A program made the translations under genes and the position numbers. A DNA stretch of 64,000 bases from JAWVFM01 sp963771655 (GTDB lineage Bacteria; Actinomycetota; Thermoleophilia; Solirubrobacterales; 70-9): the NCBI GenBank assembly GCA_963771655.1, contig CAVYUG010000009.1:186001-250000 (forward strand). Direction: 5' to 3'. Of the stretch, positions 26,237 to 34,521 are shown in pieces. Below the pieces are notes generated by a model that worked only from the letters and a program-made list of their open reading frames with translations, had not been told where the DNA came from and ran no database searches. The stretch's first letter is position 1. Every line of letters begins with the position of its first letter.

Positions 26237-28104
26237 CAGCCCGTCCGGTTCAGCTGGCGGTGGATGTCGCGCGCGAGCTTGCCCGGAATCCCAGGCACCG
26301 CCTCGAGCTCCTCGCGGCTGGCGCTCGCCACGCGGTCGGGCGAGCCGAAGTGGTTCAGAAGCGCTCGTTTCCGCGCGGGCCCCACGCCCGGAAGCTCATC
26401 GAGAAGCGAGCGTGTCATCGCCCGTGAGCGACGGCCGCGGTGGAACTCCAGGGCGAAGCGATGGGCCTCGTCGCGCACCCGCTGCAGGAGGCGGAGCGCC
26501 TCGGAGTCGCGGCGGATCGAGACCGGGTCGGGCCTGCTTGGGACGAACACCTCCTCGAGGCGCTTGGCCAGGCCGATGACCGCGGAACCACGCTCGGCAA
26601 GCGGGCCGAGGACCCGCATGCCGGCGCCGAGTTGGCCCTTGCCGCCGTCGATGACGATGAGGTCGGGAAGGGCCGCAAAGCTCTCGTCGCGCTCCGCGTC
26701 GTGCGGAGAGAGGTCGGCCTGGGCGACGAACCGCTCCGCCCGCCGCCTCAGAACCTCCTCGATCCCGGAGAAATCGTCAGGCCCCTTCGACCGGTCGCCG
26801 CGGATCGCGAACTTTCGGTAATCCGACTTCTTCGGCGCGCCCCCCTCGAACACCACCATCGAGGCGACGGTGTGCTCCGGCCCGATGTTGGACACGTCGA
26901 ACCCCTCGATCCTGACCGGCAGCGAGTCCAGGTCGAGCTCCGCCTGGAGCGCTGAGAGCGCGTCGACGCGCTGCTGGCGCCGACGCTCGGTTCGGAGGCG
27001 GTCCTCGGCGAGCGCGAGGCGCGCGTTCCGCTCGGCCAGCTCCCGCAGCCGTCGCTTATCGCCGCGCTCGGAGACGCGGATCTCGACCGGCCCGCCGCGG
27101 CGCGCCGAGAGCGCCTCGCCGATCAGCCCCGCGCGGCCGCGAACGGCCGGCCCGACGACGATGAGGCGCGGAATCGCCGGCACCTGCGAGTAGTACTGAG
27201 CGAGGAACTCCTCCGTCACCTCGCCCTCGTCGCGCTCACCCTCGTTCGCGAGATAGAAGCTCTGCCGCTCGGCCAGCACGCCGTCGCGCACCTGGAAGAC
27301 CTGCGCATTCGCGTCGCGGCCGTCGACGGCCACGGCGACGACGTCGGCCGTCGCGAGCGATTCGCCTGCCACGCGCTGGCGCTCCATGAGCGCCCGGACC
27401 GCGGCCAGGCGGTCCCGATAGACCGCCGCCCGCTCGAACTCCTCCACGTCCGAGGCCTCGGCCATCTTGCGCTCGAGATCGCGCTCGACGTCGCGGTACC
27501 GGCCGCCGAGAAAGCCCGCGATCGCCTCGATGTTGCGCCGGTACTCCTCGCGGTCGATGTAGCCGACGCAGGGAGCCTGGCACCGCTTGATGTAGTAGTC
27601 GAGGCAAGGCACGCCCGAGCGTCGGCCGGGCTCGGGGCCGTCGCAGGTGCGGTACTGGAAGAGCTTTCCGAGCAGCTCGAGCGTCTCCCGGGTGCGCTTG
27701 GCGCTCGAGTACGGGCCGAAGTAGAGGCGGGCCGAGCGGTGGCGCTCGCGGGTGAAGTACACGCGAGGGAATTCCTCGTCGAGGCTGATCCCGATGTAGG
27801 GGTACGACTTGTCGTCGCGCAGGCGGATGTTGAAGCGCGGGCGAAACCGCTTGATCTGCTGCTGCTCGGCGAGCAGCGCCTCCGCCTCGGTCTCGGTGAC
27901 CAGGAAGTCGATCGAGGCGATCTGGGCGACCATCTCGGCGCCGGCGCGCGTGCGACCCGAGAAATGCGAGGCCACGCGCTTGCGGATCGAGCGGGCCTTG
28001 CCGACGTAGATGACGTCGCCGGCCGCGTTCCGGAACAGGTACACGCCCGGCTGGTCGGGGAGGTTGCGCCGGCGCTCGGCGAGCGTTGGCTCCTGGTCGG
28101 GCAC
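26236..28104 (-). CDS. uvrC: UvrABC excinuclease subunit C
   Basis: Makes both incisions at damaged DNA during nucleotide excision repair. Domains in order: the GIY-YIG nuclease near the N-terminus (PGVYLFRNAAGDVIYVGKA), a Cys-containing segment (CDGPEPGRRSGVPCLDYYIK), and a UVR motif. Next come the RNase H-like C-terminal nuclease (EGFDVSNIGPEHTVASMVVF; PDLIVIDGGKGQLGAGM) and tandem helix-hairpin-helix motifs (LLDELPGVGPARKRALLNHF). Length is 622 residues, as expected. It starts with GTG, and TAACCT lies 8 bases upstream. It is coupled to rapZ. Confidence 0.95.
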   Translation of the reverse strand: MPDQEPTLAERRRNLPDQPGVYLFRNAAGDVIYVGKARSIRKRVASHFSGRTRAGAEMVAQIASIDFLVTETEAEALLAEQQQIKRFRPRFNIRLRDDKSYPYIGISLDEEFPRVYFTRERHRSARLYFGPYSSAKRTRETLELLGKLFQYRTCDGPEPGRRSGVPCLDYYIKRCQAPCVGYIDREEYRRNIEAIAGFLGGRYRDVERDLERKMAEASDVEEFERAAVYRDRLAAVRALMERQRVAGESLATADVVAVAVDGRDANAQVFQVRDGVLAERQSFYLANEGERDEGEVTEEFLAQYYSQVPAIPRLIVVGPAVRGRAGLIGEALSARRGGPVEIRVSERGDKRRLRELAERNARLALAEDRLRTERRRQQRVDALSALQAELDLDSLPVRIEGFDVSNIGPEHTVASMVVFEGGAPKKSDYRKFAIRGDRSKGPDDFSGIEEVLRRRAERFVAQADLSPHDAERDESFAALPDLIVIDGGKGQLGAGMRVLGPLAERGSAVIGLAKRLEEVFVPSRPDPVSIRRDSEALRLLQRVRDEAHRFALEFHRGRRSRAMTRSLLDELPGVGPARKRALLNHFGSPDRVASASREELEAVPGIPGKLARDIHRQLNRTG

Positions 28105-28222
28105 TCCCCGACAGGTTAGGTGGCGACCCAGCCGCCACCGCGCGGCCAGCTGAACCTCTCGGGGCCCGGTGCGGTACTACACTCGCGCCCCCCCGCCCTG
28201 CGATCCGCCGAAAGGGAAACCG

Positions 28223-28678
28223 ATGAAAAAGCTCGTTGTCACGCTCGCGCTCGCCTCGATCGCCTCGCTGGCTCTCGCGGCCTGCGGCAGCTCCGACTCG
28301 AGCTCCTCCAGCTCGTCCAGCACCCCGACGTCAAGCGCTCCCGCGGGCGGCGGTGGCGGGGGCGGCGGAGGGACCGCTTCCGGTGGCGGCAGCTCGACCG
28401 TCAAGATCGCGGCGGACCCGAGCGGCGCCCTCAAGTACGAGGAGACCTCGGCCTCGGCCTCGGCCGGCAAGGTCACGGTCGACTTCACGAACGACTCGCC
28501 GGTGGCCCACAACGTGACGATCAGCGACTCGAGCGGCAAGACGCTCGGCGCCACGCAGACGGTCACGGGAAGCGACTCCTCGGCGACCGTCGACCTGAAG
28601 CCGGGCACCTACACGTTCTTCTGCTCCGTCGACAGCCACGAGCAGGCCGGCATGAAGGGGACGCTCACCGTCAAGTAG
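28223..28678 (+). CDS. Cupredoxin (plastocyanin-like) lipoprotein
   Basis: A 151-residue blue-copper protein. The lipobox is LALAAC (Cys about residue 20), followed by a Ser/Gly-rich flexible linker of about 40 residues, including nine glycines in a row. The cupredoxin fold follows, and all four type 1 copper ligands are present: His in VAHNVTI, Cys and His in TFFCSVDSHEQ, and Met in GMKGTLTV. It probably carries electrons to or from a membrane oxidase at the cell surface, but no partner is encoded nearby. A purine-rich ribosome site (GAAAGGGA) precedes the ATG, so it is not leaderless. Confidence 0.87.
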   Translation: MKKLVVTLALASIASLALAACGSSDSSSSSSSSTPTSSAPAGGGGGGGGGTASGGGSSTVKIAADPSGALKYEETSASASAGKVTVDFTNDSPVAHNVTISDSSGKTLGATQTVTGSDSSATVDLKPGTYTFFCSVDSHEQAGMKGTLTVK

Positions 28679-28690
28679 ACCGCGCCGGGT

Positions 28691-29158
28691 CTAAGCAGCG
28701 AGCGCGCGGCCGACGGCGTCGGCCACGCAGGCGGGCTTGTCGTTGCCCTCCACCTCGATGAAGAACCGCGTGACGACGTGCCACCAGCCATCGCCGAGCT
28801 CGTCCACGGACACCAGCTCGGCCGTTGCCCGGACGCGGCTCCCCGACGGAACCGGTGCCGGGAACCTGACCTTGTCCCAGCCGTAGTTGATCCCCATCTT
28901 CACGCCGCGCTGCTCGATGAGCTGGCCGCGGAAACCGTCGATAAGGGCGAGCGTCAGGTTGCCGTGGGCGACCGTGGTGCCGAACGGGCTCTCGTTCGCC
29001 GCCCGTTCGGGATCGGTGTGGATCCACTGATGGTCCCCGGAGAGGTCAGCGAAGGCGTCGATCTCCTCCTGCGTGATGGTCCGCCACTCCGTCGGGCCCA
29101 CCCGCTGGCCGACGAGCTCCCGGAGAGCGTCGATCCCGTCGAGCGTTACCGCGGCCAT
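28691..29158 (-). CDS. MaoC-like hydratase/dehydratase domain protein
   Basis: A 155-residue hot-dog fold protein, similar to (R)-specific enoyl-CoA hydratases. The catalytic motif region is DAFADLSGDHQWIHTDPERA (Asp and His), and the FGTTVAHGNLTLALI segment forms the family's central helix. A NYGWDKVRFPAPV block follows, as in NodN-like members. It likely hydrates enoyl-CoA intermediates in fatty-acid turnover. The start is ATG 29158, 7 bases after a TAGCCT box. The open frame continues much further upstream, but this extension overlaps the next gene in another frame and has no homology that I recognise. Confidence 0.87.
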   Translation of the reverse strand: MAAVTLDGIDALRELVGQRVGPTEWRTITQEEIDAFADLSGDHQWIHTDPERAANESPFGTTVAHGNLTLALIDGFRGQLIEQRGVKMGINYGWDKVRFPAPVPSGSRVRATAELVSVDELGDGWWHVVTRFFIEVEGNDKPACVADAVGRALAA

Positions 29159-29184
29159 CAACGTGAGGCTAGACGATCGATCGT

Positions 29185-30579
29185 CTATTGCACGAGGCGC
29201 ACCTCGAGCTGCGGCGGAGCGATCTGGCCACTCGCCCCCATGAGTCCGAGGATCCGGGCGACGTAGGCCTGCGTCTCGGGGATGGGTGGCACGCAGCGGC
29301 ATGCGGCGACCGGCGCCGGCCCGGCGTTGTACGCGGCGAGAGCCAGGCCGACGGAGCCGAACTCCCGGATCAGGTCCGACATCAGGTGTCCCTCGGCGTC
29401 GATCGCGGCCGCCGGGTCGAACGGGTCGCTGAGGCCGTAGGAAGCGGCCGTCGCCGGCATGAACTGGGCGATCCCCTCGGCGCCCGATGGAGAGACCGCG
29501 TTCGGGTCGAAGCCCGACTCGGCCTCGATCTGCGCGGCGAGGAGGCCGGAGGCCACGTCCCATCGCGCGGCGGCACGCTGGATCGGCTCGCGGTAGGCCG
29601 CCGGCACGAAGTCGGGCAACCCCATCGCCCCCGACTCGCCGTCGCCCGAGCTCGCGGCCCCGCCGATCGAGTCGCCGGCGGCCGAGCACGGCGCCGGGCC
29701 CTGCACGAAGCCGAAATGCCAGGGCTCCCAGCTGTACCGCTTCAGGAACCCGAACCGCCCGGCGTTCGCGGCGAGCCATGGGTACGCGATGGAGGGCCCC
29801 AGGTCGAGCTCCGTCGCGCAGCGGTGGAGGGAGTGGCCGGGCGGAGCGACCCAGCGAGGATCCGGATGAGCGGCGTAAAGCCGCGCCTGCTCGGCGTCGG
29901 AGCGGAACGCGGAGACGACGAGGAGCTGAATGCCATCAGCCGCCGCCGCCGTCGCCATGCGGTCGAACGCCGCGGCGACGTCCGGTCGCATCGGCTTCCC
30001 CTGCCGGTATGCGAGCGGCCCGGAGTAGCCGCCGCCGGTTGCCATGGTCGGCGCCGCGTCATAGCTCGCGGGCGTGCTCGCCGCCGCTTCCGCGCTCGCT
30101 TCGAGATTCACCCGGCCCCGCGGCCGGCCGCCCGGAAGGGCGTGGCGGGCGTCGAGCGTCGCCCGCACACTGACGCGCGCGCGGAGCGGCGCGACGCTTT
30201 GCGAATCCGGGAAGACGACGCGAACGCGCGCGGGATCGAGCCCGTTGCGCGAGGCTGCCTCACGGGCAGCGATGATCGCGCGGGCGAGGTACGTGGAGCG
30301 CTCGAGGTGGGCTGGATTCGCGCGGCCATCGGGAAGGCGAGCCGGCGCGACAAACCGAGGCAGGTCGTCGCGCATCGAGCGCACGGCGGAGAGAGCTGCG
30401 AGATCGGCTCCCCGCTGGGCGGTCTCCGCGCCGCTCACCGCGCTGCCGAATGCCACGAGGACGACCGCCGCGAGGACGACGACGAAGGCCGCGCCGAGCA
30501 CGAGCGGCAGGGATTGCCCGCGCTCGGACGCCCACGGCCACCGGGTATTGCCTTGCTGATCTGGCGACGCTGGGATCAC
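29185..30579 (-). CDS. TadE/TadG-like membrane anchor fused to VanY D,D-carboxypeptidase and SLT transglycosylase
   Basis: A three-part wall-remodelling protein of about 464 residues. Residues about 20-60 resemble TadE/TadG-like pseudopilins (ERGQSLPLVLGAAFVVVLAA, then AQRGADLAALSAVRS). A VanY-type zinc carboxypeptidase follows (VVSAFRSDAEQARLY; GHSLHRCATELDLG with His and Asp; SWEPWHFGF with Glu and His). The C-terminal SLT lytic transglycosylase has its catalytic Glu in AQIEAESGFDP, plus GIAQFMPATA and LAAYNAGPAPVA. Both enzyme sites look intact. I prefer the GTG at 30579 because TAGCTT lies 7 bases upstream, although a TTG at 30588 is in frame. It lies 89 bases after the Tad-linked genes. 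Confidence 0.85.
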   Translation of the reverse strand: MIPASPDQQGNTRWPWASERGQSLPLVLGAAFVVVLAAVVLVAFGSAVSGAETAQRGADLAALSAVRSMRDDLPRFVAPARLPDGRANPAHLERSTYLARAIIAAREAASRNGLDPARVRVVFPDSQSVAPLRARVSVRATLDARHALPGGRPRGRVNLEASAEAAASTPASYDAAPTMATGGGYSGPLAYRQGKPMRPDVAAAFDRMATAAAADGIQLLVVSAFRSDAEQARLYAAHPDPRWVAPPGHSLHRCATELDLGPSIAYPWLAANAGRFGFLKRYSWEPWHFGFVQGPAPCSAAGDSIGGAASSGDGESGAMGLPDFVPAAYREPIQRAAARWDVASGLLAAQIEAESGFDPNAVSPSGAEGIAQFMPATAASYGLSDPFDPAAAIDAEGHLMSDLIREFGSVGLALAAYNAGPAPVAACRCVPPIPETQAYVARILGLMGASGQIAPPQLEVRLVQ

Positions 30580-30668
30580 GCTCGCCAAGCTAGGTCGGGA
30601 CGACGCGCCCGTGGCGCGCTCGGCGTGCCGATTGGCGCGCGCGATTGCGCCGAATTTGAAACCGGCGC

Positions 30669-31307
30669 CTAGGCGATGCGGGGCGCTCGCGAGCGCGCCG
30701 CCCCGAGGAACGCCGCGGCCATCCTCCGCGCGCGCCTGCCGGTCGCACCCCCGGGGTCGAGCCCGGCCAGCGCACGGCGTGAGGCGAGGGGCCCGAATCC
30801 GTGGCGGTCGATGCGGACCACCAGCCCCCGCTCACGGAGCTCCATCGTCGCCAGTGCGGCGAGCGAGCGGCGGGCCGGAAGCTCGCAGCGAAGCAGCGCG
30901 CCGCCGGGATGGAGCCCGGGCCGAGCGATCGCCTCACCCCACAGAGCGGGCGCCAGGGTCGCGATGACGAGCCTGGCGCCGGCGAGCGGCTCAAGGGCGG
31001 TTTCGAGCCCGTCGAGCCCTTCGGAGCCGTCGCCGAGCGAGAGCCAGCAGACCTGTCCGCGCGCAGCACCACGCAGGCCCGCCGCCATGAGGCTCCGCTC
31101 GACGCCGCGCGCCGCCGCGCTCGCGAGCATGGTCGGGCCGCGCGGCGAGCGGGCGCCGGTCTCGGCAACGACCACCGGCGCCGGGCGGCCATCGTCCCCG
31201 CCCGTCGCCGCGCTCGCCGCCACGGCCGCCGCGCAGGCGGCAACGCCTCGCGCTTCGCCCGCCTCGGTGGCGAGCACGAGAGGCGGCTGCCGTGAGGGCT
31301 CACCCAT
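30669..31307 (-). CDS. Tad-linked protein of unknown function
   Basis: The product is 212 residues, alanine- and arginine-rich, without clear membrane helices. Hydrophobic strands alternate with helices (LVLATEAGEARGVAACAAAV; ARLVIATLAPALWGE), as in an alpha/beta fold, but I see no Walker motif or catalytic signature. The ATG overlaps the end of the upstream TadE-like gene by 8 bases, so it belongs to that operon. It may be an accessory factor of the pilin-like proteins; this rests on position alone. Confidence 0.65.
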   Translation of the reverse strand: MGEPSRQPPLVLATEAGEARGVAACAAAVAASAATGGDDGRPAPVVVAETGARSPRGPTMLASAAARGVERSLMAAGLRGAARGQVCWLSLGDGSEGLDGLETALEPLAGARLVIATLAPALWGEAIARPGLHPGGALLRCELPARRSLAALATMELRERGLVVRIDRHGFGPLASRRALAGLDPGGATGRRARRMAAAFLGAARSRAPRIA

Positions 31308-31653
31308 CGGCGGCGGGCGGCCGCGTCCAGGCCGAGGAGCTGACCTCGAGCTCGTCCGCGATCGCGGCGAAGGGAGACGGGGGGCGCAGGCTCACGGTCA
31401 GGGACCCGTCTGACGCGTCGACGTTCACCCGCCCGCGGGCCCAGCCCGGAAGGGCGCCCCGCACCGCCGGGGCGGGTGGCTCGCCGGCCGCCATCGCCAT
31501 CGCTCCGGCCTCGGCGGCGTCGCCCGCCAGCGAGGACGCGTACCCGACCGCGAGGAGCTGGAAGGCGACGAGCCCAACGACGATCAACGCGGGGAGCCCC
31601 GCGATCAGCTCGACCGTCGCCTGGCCTCGGCTGCCAGCGAGAGGCTCAGCCAT
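31300..31653 (-). CDS. TadE-like pseudopilin protein, second copy
   Basis: Product of 117 residues. After a short N-terminus it has GSRGQATVELIAGLPALIVV, the TadE signature with the conserved Gln-Ala-Thr-Val-Glu and a hydrophobic helix (about residues 15-38). The remainder is an extracytoplasmic domain. TadE-like proteins are minor pilins or assembly factors of tight-adherence (Flp) pili. It overlaps both neighbours by 8 bases. The core tad genes (ATPase, platform, secretin-like) are not in the window. Confidence 0.82.
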   Translation of the reverse strand: MAEPLAGSRGQATVELIAGLPALIVVGLVAFQLLAVGYASSLAGDAAEAGAMAMAAGEPPAPAVRGALPGWARGRVNVDASDGSLTVSLRPPSPFAAIADELEVSSSAWTRPPAADG

Positions 31654-32002
31654 CGTCGTCCTCGGGGTCGAGCCCGGCGCTCGCGGAGACCGGGATCGAG
31701 GGCAGGCCCGGAACGAGAAGCGGCGCTCGGACGCGAACCTCGACGTCGCCCGAGGTGCGAACCGTCGCGCCATCGCGCAGCGGGCCGGGCAGCGCCGAGC
31801 GGGCGGCCGAGCCGGCCGACCCTCCGACATAGGCCGCGCGCGCACCGGCCCGGGCCGCGTTCGCCGCGCTCCACAGCGCCCATCCGGCGATCGCAGCCTG
31901 CACCACGAGGAGCGCGACCGCCACGAGGGCGGGGATCGTCGCGACGAGCTCGACTGACGCCTGGCCGGTTTGGGGACGACCTGATCCCGGCGGCGCTGCC
32001 AT
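31646..32002 (-). CDS. TadE-like pseudopilin protein, first copy
   Basis: Product of 118 residues with the TadE motif TGQASVELVATIPALVAVAL, followed by a helix to about residue 40 (VVQAAIAGWALWSAANAARA) and a short external domain. It is the first gene of the four-gene leftward operon. TAGTGT lies 6 bases before the ATG, which suggests leaderless transcription. Two adjacent, diverged TadE-like copies suggest a hetero-oligomeric pilin-like structure. Confidence 0.83.
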   Translation of the reverse strand: MAAPPGSGRPQTGQASVELVATIPALVAVALLVVQAAIAGWALWSAANAARAGARAAYVGGSAGSAARSALPGPLRDGATVRTSGDVEVRVRAPLLVPGLPSIPVSASAGLDPEDDDG

Positions 32003-32019
32003 GCGCCGACACTAGGGGG

Positions 32020-32046
32020 GCGAAGCGCGCACGTTGCGCGCGCTTC
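32020..32046. repeat. GC-rich hairpin upstream of the Tad-linked operon
   Basis: CGAAGCGCGC can pair with GCGCGCTTCG around a short ACGTTGC loop. It lies directly upstream of the -10 box of the first TadE-like gene and downstream, on the minus strand, of the palindrome at 32091-32139. It could terminate transcription entering from upstream or be an operator. Confidence 0.4.
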
Positions 32047-32090
32047 GTGTCGATTAAGGGGCGAGGGTGTACCGAGTCGCTACGAGCCGG

Positions 32091-32139
32091 GGTCTGTCCT
32101 GACTAATGCTCGTCCTGCGAGCACTAAGCAGGACAGGTC
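32091..32139. repeat. Intergenic imperfect palindrome, family 2 copy A
   Basis: A 49-bp dyad with left arm GGTCTGTCCTG, right arm CAGGACAGGTC and an inner TGCTCG-TCCTG-CGAGCA stem. It sits in the 188-base spacer between the phosphate block and the Tad-linked operon. Its size, TCCTG centre and outer arms match the element at 54802-54850. Confidence 0.6.
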
Positions 32140-32190
32140 GGCGAACGCCTCGCCCCACTCGCCCTAGCTGAAAATAGAAGTACCGAGGCG

Positions 32191-32553
32191 CTAGTACCGC
32201 GTCGCCTCGACCCAAACGCGGGCGATGACGAGCACCCCGAGGGCGAGGAGCCCGACCCAGAGCAGAGTCCCGCCCGCCGTGTCGAGGAGGCTGTCGGCGC
32301 CGGCGATCATCAGGGCGATCAGGCCGATGCCGGCGTAGAGGATGCCGCGGTCGCGGTCGGACAGGGTGTCGATCGTGAGCTTGTTCTGCGCGTAGAGCTG
32401 GCGCGCCGCGAAGCCCATCGCGACGCCGAAGGCGATGACGAGCGCGGCCTGGGCCGCGTCGGCGGCGTTGCCGCCTCCGGGGAGGAACGCGACGCCGAGG
32501 GCGATGATCGCGATGATCGCGATATCGGTCGCGGTTCTCGTCCAGCGCCTCAT
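32191..32553 (-). CDS. Small four-helix membrane protein of unknown function
   Basis: Product of 120 residues with about four transmembrane helices (DIAIIAIIALGVAFLPGG; AAQAALVIAFGVAMGF; GILYAGIGLIALMIAGA; TLLWVGLLALGVLVIARVW). No enzymatic motif is visible. Its ATG overlaps the stop of the next small membrane gene (ATGA), so it is the last cistron of the phosphate-transport operon. The open frame continues upstream over its neighbours, which I do not count. Confidence 0.7.
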   Translation of the reverse strand: MRRWTRTATDIAIIAIIALGVAFLPGGGNAADAAQAALVIAFGVAMGFAARQLYAQNKLTIDTLSDRDRGILYAGIGLIALMIAGADSLLDTAGGTLLWVGLLALGVLVIARVWVEATRY

Positions 32554-32786
32554 TTCGACGTCATGACGATAACCCCCAGCACGATCGCGGCCACGACGCC
32601 GGCGAGCGCGACGGCCGCGAGGACGCCGAAGACCGCCGCGGTCGCGTCGCGGCCGTCGACGCGCGCATCGATCGACCGCGCGAAGCCGAAGATCGCGATC
32701 GAGAACGCGAATGTCGCACCGATGCCCGCCACCAGCGATCCGACCACCGTCTGCCACAGCGCCGTGGTGTCGACGATCGTCGCCAT
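32550..32786 (-). CDS. Small membrane protein of unknown function
   Basis: Product of 78 residues with two strong helices (VVGSLVAGIGATFAFSIAIF and AAVALAGVVAAIVLGVIVM). The short loop between them has several charged residues (ARSIDARVDGRD). It is coupled to the gene after it and follows the phosphate permease by 3 bases. It may be an accessory subunit of the transporter; no known family is recognised. Confidence 0.7.
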   Translation of the reverse strand: MATIVDTTALWQTVVGSLVAGIGATFAFSIAIFGFARSIDARVDGRDATAAVFGVLAAVALAGVVAAIVLGVIVMTSK

Positions 32787-32789
32787 CGC

Positions 32790-33890
32790 TCAGGCGGCCG
32801 GCGCCGGCTCCCGCTGCTGGGCGCGGCGCACGAAGGCCGTGGCGGTCAGTCCGAGGCCGATGGCGGCCACCACAACCGGCCCCACCGCCCCGGTCCCGAA
32901 GATCTGCGTGACGCCGTAGGTCGCCGCGCCGATCGCCGCCGCCGCCGGCAGGGTCAGGAGCCAGGCGGTGACGATGTCCCCGGCGACCCCCCATCGCACC
33001 GCCGAAAGCCGCTTTCCGGCGCCGGCCCCCATCACGCCGCCCGAGATGACCTGCGTGGTCGAGAGCGGGAAGCCGAAATGGGACGAAACGAGGATGACCG
33101 CGGCCCCGGCGCCCTGGGCGGTGAAGCCCTGCGCCGGGTCCATCTTGATGATCCGCGTCCCGACGGTGCGGATGATCCGCCAGCCGCCGACGTAGGTGCC
33201 CAGCGCGATCGCGCTGGCCGCCGAGATGACCACCCACGTCGGCACGTAGAAGTGGTCGGGCGAGATGTTGCCGTTGGCCACCAGCGCGAGTGCGATCACC
33301 CCCATCGTCTTCTGGGCGTCGTTCGTGCCGTGGGCGAGAGCCAGGAGCCCGCCCGAGAGAACCTGGCCGAAACGGAACCCGCGGACGACGGGGCCGGGGC
33401 GCTGCGCGCCGACGATCCGGTAGCAAAGGAAGATCCCGACCACCCCGACCACGAAGGCGAGCATCGGAGCGATGACCGCCGGGATCAGGACCTTCCCGAG
33501 CACCCCCTCCCCGATCACGGCGCTCGATCCGGCATCCGCGAACGCCGCACCGACCACGCCGCCGATCAGCGCGTGCGAGGAGCTCGCCGGAAGACCGTAG
33601 TACCAGGTGATGAGGTTCCAGGAGATCGCGCCGACGAGGCCCGCGAACACGACCGTCGGCGTGATCACGTCAGCGGACACGATGTCCTGCGCGACGGTCG
33701 CCGCGACGGCGAGGGAGATCACCGCGCCGACGAAGTTGAGGATCGCGGCGTAGCCGATCGCGAGGCGCGGCGGCATCGCCCGGGTCGAGATCGAGGTCGC
33801 GACGACGTTGGCGGTGTCGTGGAACCCGTTGGTGAAGTCGAAGATCAGCGCCGTCGCGACGACGATGACGAGGACGACGTCGTCATGCAT
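32790..33890 (-). CDS. Inorganic phosphate transporter, PiT family
   Basis: A low-affinity phosphate/cation symporter of 366 residues with about ten helices. The two inverted signature repeats are present: DFTNGFHDTANVVATSISTR at residues about 18-37 and GTNDAQKTMGVIAL in the second half. NLITWYYGLPASSSHALIGG and GFPLSTTQVISGGVMG are the matching repeat partners. It overlaps the upstream DUF47 gene by 8 bases, the arrangement known for PiT and its PhoU-like regulators. Confidence 0.94.
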   Translation of the reverse strand: MHDDVVLVIVVATALIFDFTNGFHDTANVVATSISTRAMPPRLAIGYAAILNFVGAVISLAVAATVAQDIVSADVITPTVVFAGLVGAISWNLITWYYGLPASSSHALIGGVVGAAFADAGSSAVIGEGVLGKVLIPAVIAPMLAFVVGVVGIFLCYRIVGAQRPGPVVRGFRFGQVLSGGLLALAHGTNDAQKTMGVIALALVANGNISPDHFYVPTWVVISAASAIALGTYVGGWRIIRTVGTRIIKMDPAQGFTAQGAGAAVILVSSHFGFPLSTTQVISGGVMGAGAGKRLSAVRWGVAGDIVTAWLLTLPAAAAIGAATYGVTQIFGTGAVGPVVVAAIGLGLTATAFVRRAQQREPAPAA

Positions 33891-34503
33891 TCTTGATGAC
33901 GATGCCCTCGAGGATGTGGGCGGCGGTCTCGGTGGCGTCGATGGCCCGCTCGAGCCTTAGGAAGAGGTCGCGCCACCGGATCACGACCATCGGGTCGATC
34001 CCGTTGGCGAACAGTGAGGCGACGGCGTCCCGGTAGATGCGGTCGCCGTCGTTCTCGAGGCGATGAATTTCGATCCAGTAACCCTCGAGGTTCTTGAACC
34101 CGCGCAGGTGGGCGAGCGCCTCGGCGAGCTGCGCGCACGACTTCACGAGCACGTCGGCCAGCGCCAGCGACTGCTCCATCGGGGCTTCGATCCGGTAGAG
34201 CCCCATGAAGTCGGCCGTTTCCTCGGTGTAGTCGACGATGTCGTCGATCTGGCTCGCGAGCGCGTAGATGTCCTCGCCGTCGATCGGGGTGACGAACGTC
34301 GAGTTGACCCGGTTCGCGAGGTCGTGGGTGATGCGATCGCCCTCCTGCTCGGCGAGCAGGATCTCGCGCGCCAGCCCGGCCTCCTCGGGCCAGTTCGAGA
34401 GCATCTGGTGCAGGAGCTTCGCGGCCCGCAGCGTGTTCTGGCCCGCCTCGTTGAAGAGGTCGAAGAAGATGCGGTCGCGGGGAACTAGTGAGGGGAACGC
34501 CAT
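33883..34503 (-). CDS. DUF47/PhoU-like phosphate transport regulator
   Basis: A 206-residue all-helical protein. The recurring segment LLAEQEGDRITHDLANRVNS and its repeat IHRLENDGDRIYRDAVASLF are the E-x-x-x-D metal-binding motifs of PhoU-like folds. FVTPIDGEDIYALASQIDDI is diagnostic of DUF47. Partners of this type control PiT transporters. The gene is first in a four-gene leftward operon with the transporter and two small membrane proteins. The next upstream gene, wecB, ends 18 bases away. Confidence 0.9.
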   Translation of the reverse strand: MAFPSLVPRDRIFFDLFNEAGQNTLRAAKLLHQMLSNWPEEAGLAREILLAEQEGDRITHDLANRVNSTFVTPIDGEDIYALASQIDDIVDYTEETADFMGLYRIEAPMEQSLALADVLVKSCAQLAEALAHLRGFKNLEGYWIEIHRLENDGDRIYRDAVASLFANGIDPMVVIRWRDLFLRLERAIDATETAAHILEGIVIKNA

Positions 34504-34521
34504 GGGAGGGGCGGGGCCAAG

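Noticed and set aside
28340..28400. Glycine-codon repeat resembling a microsatellite
   Set aside because: It lies in frame within the cupredoxin linker and is an ordinary flexible spacer after a lipobox.
29185..32002. A complete Tad pilus locus
   Set aside because: Only TadE/TadG-like parts are present. No TadA ATPase, TadB/TadC platform or prepilin peptidase is found in the window.
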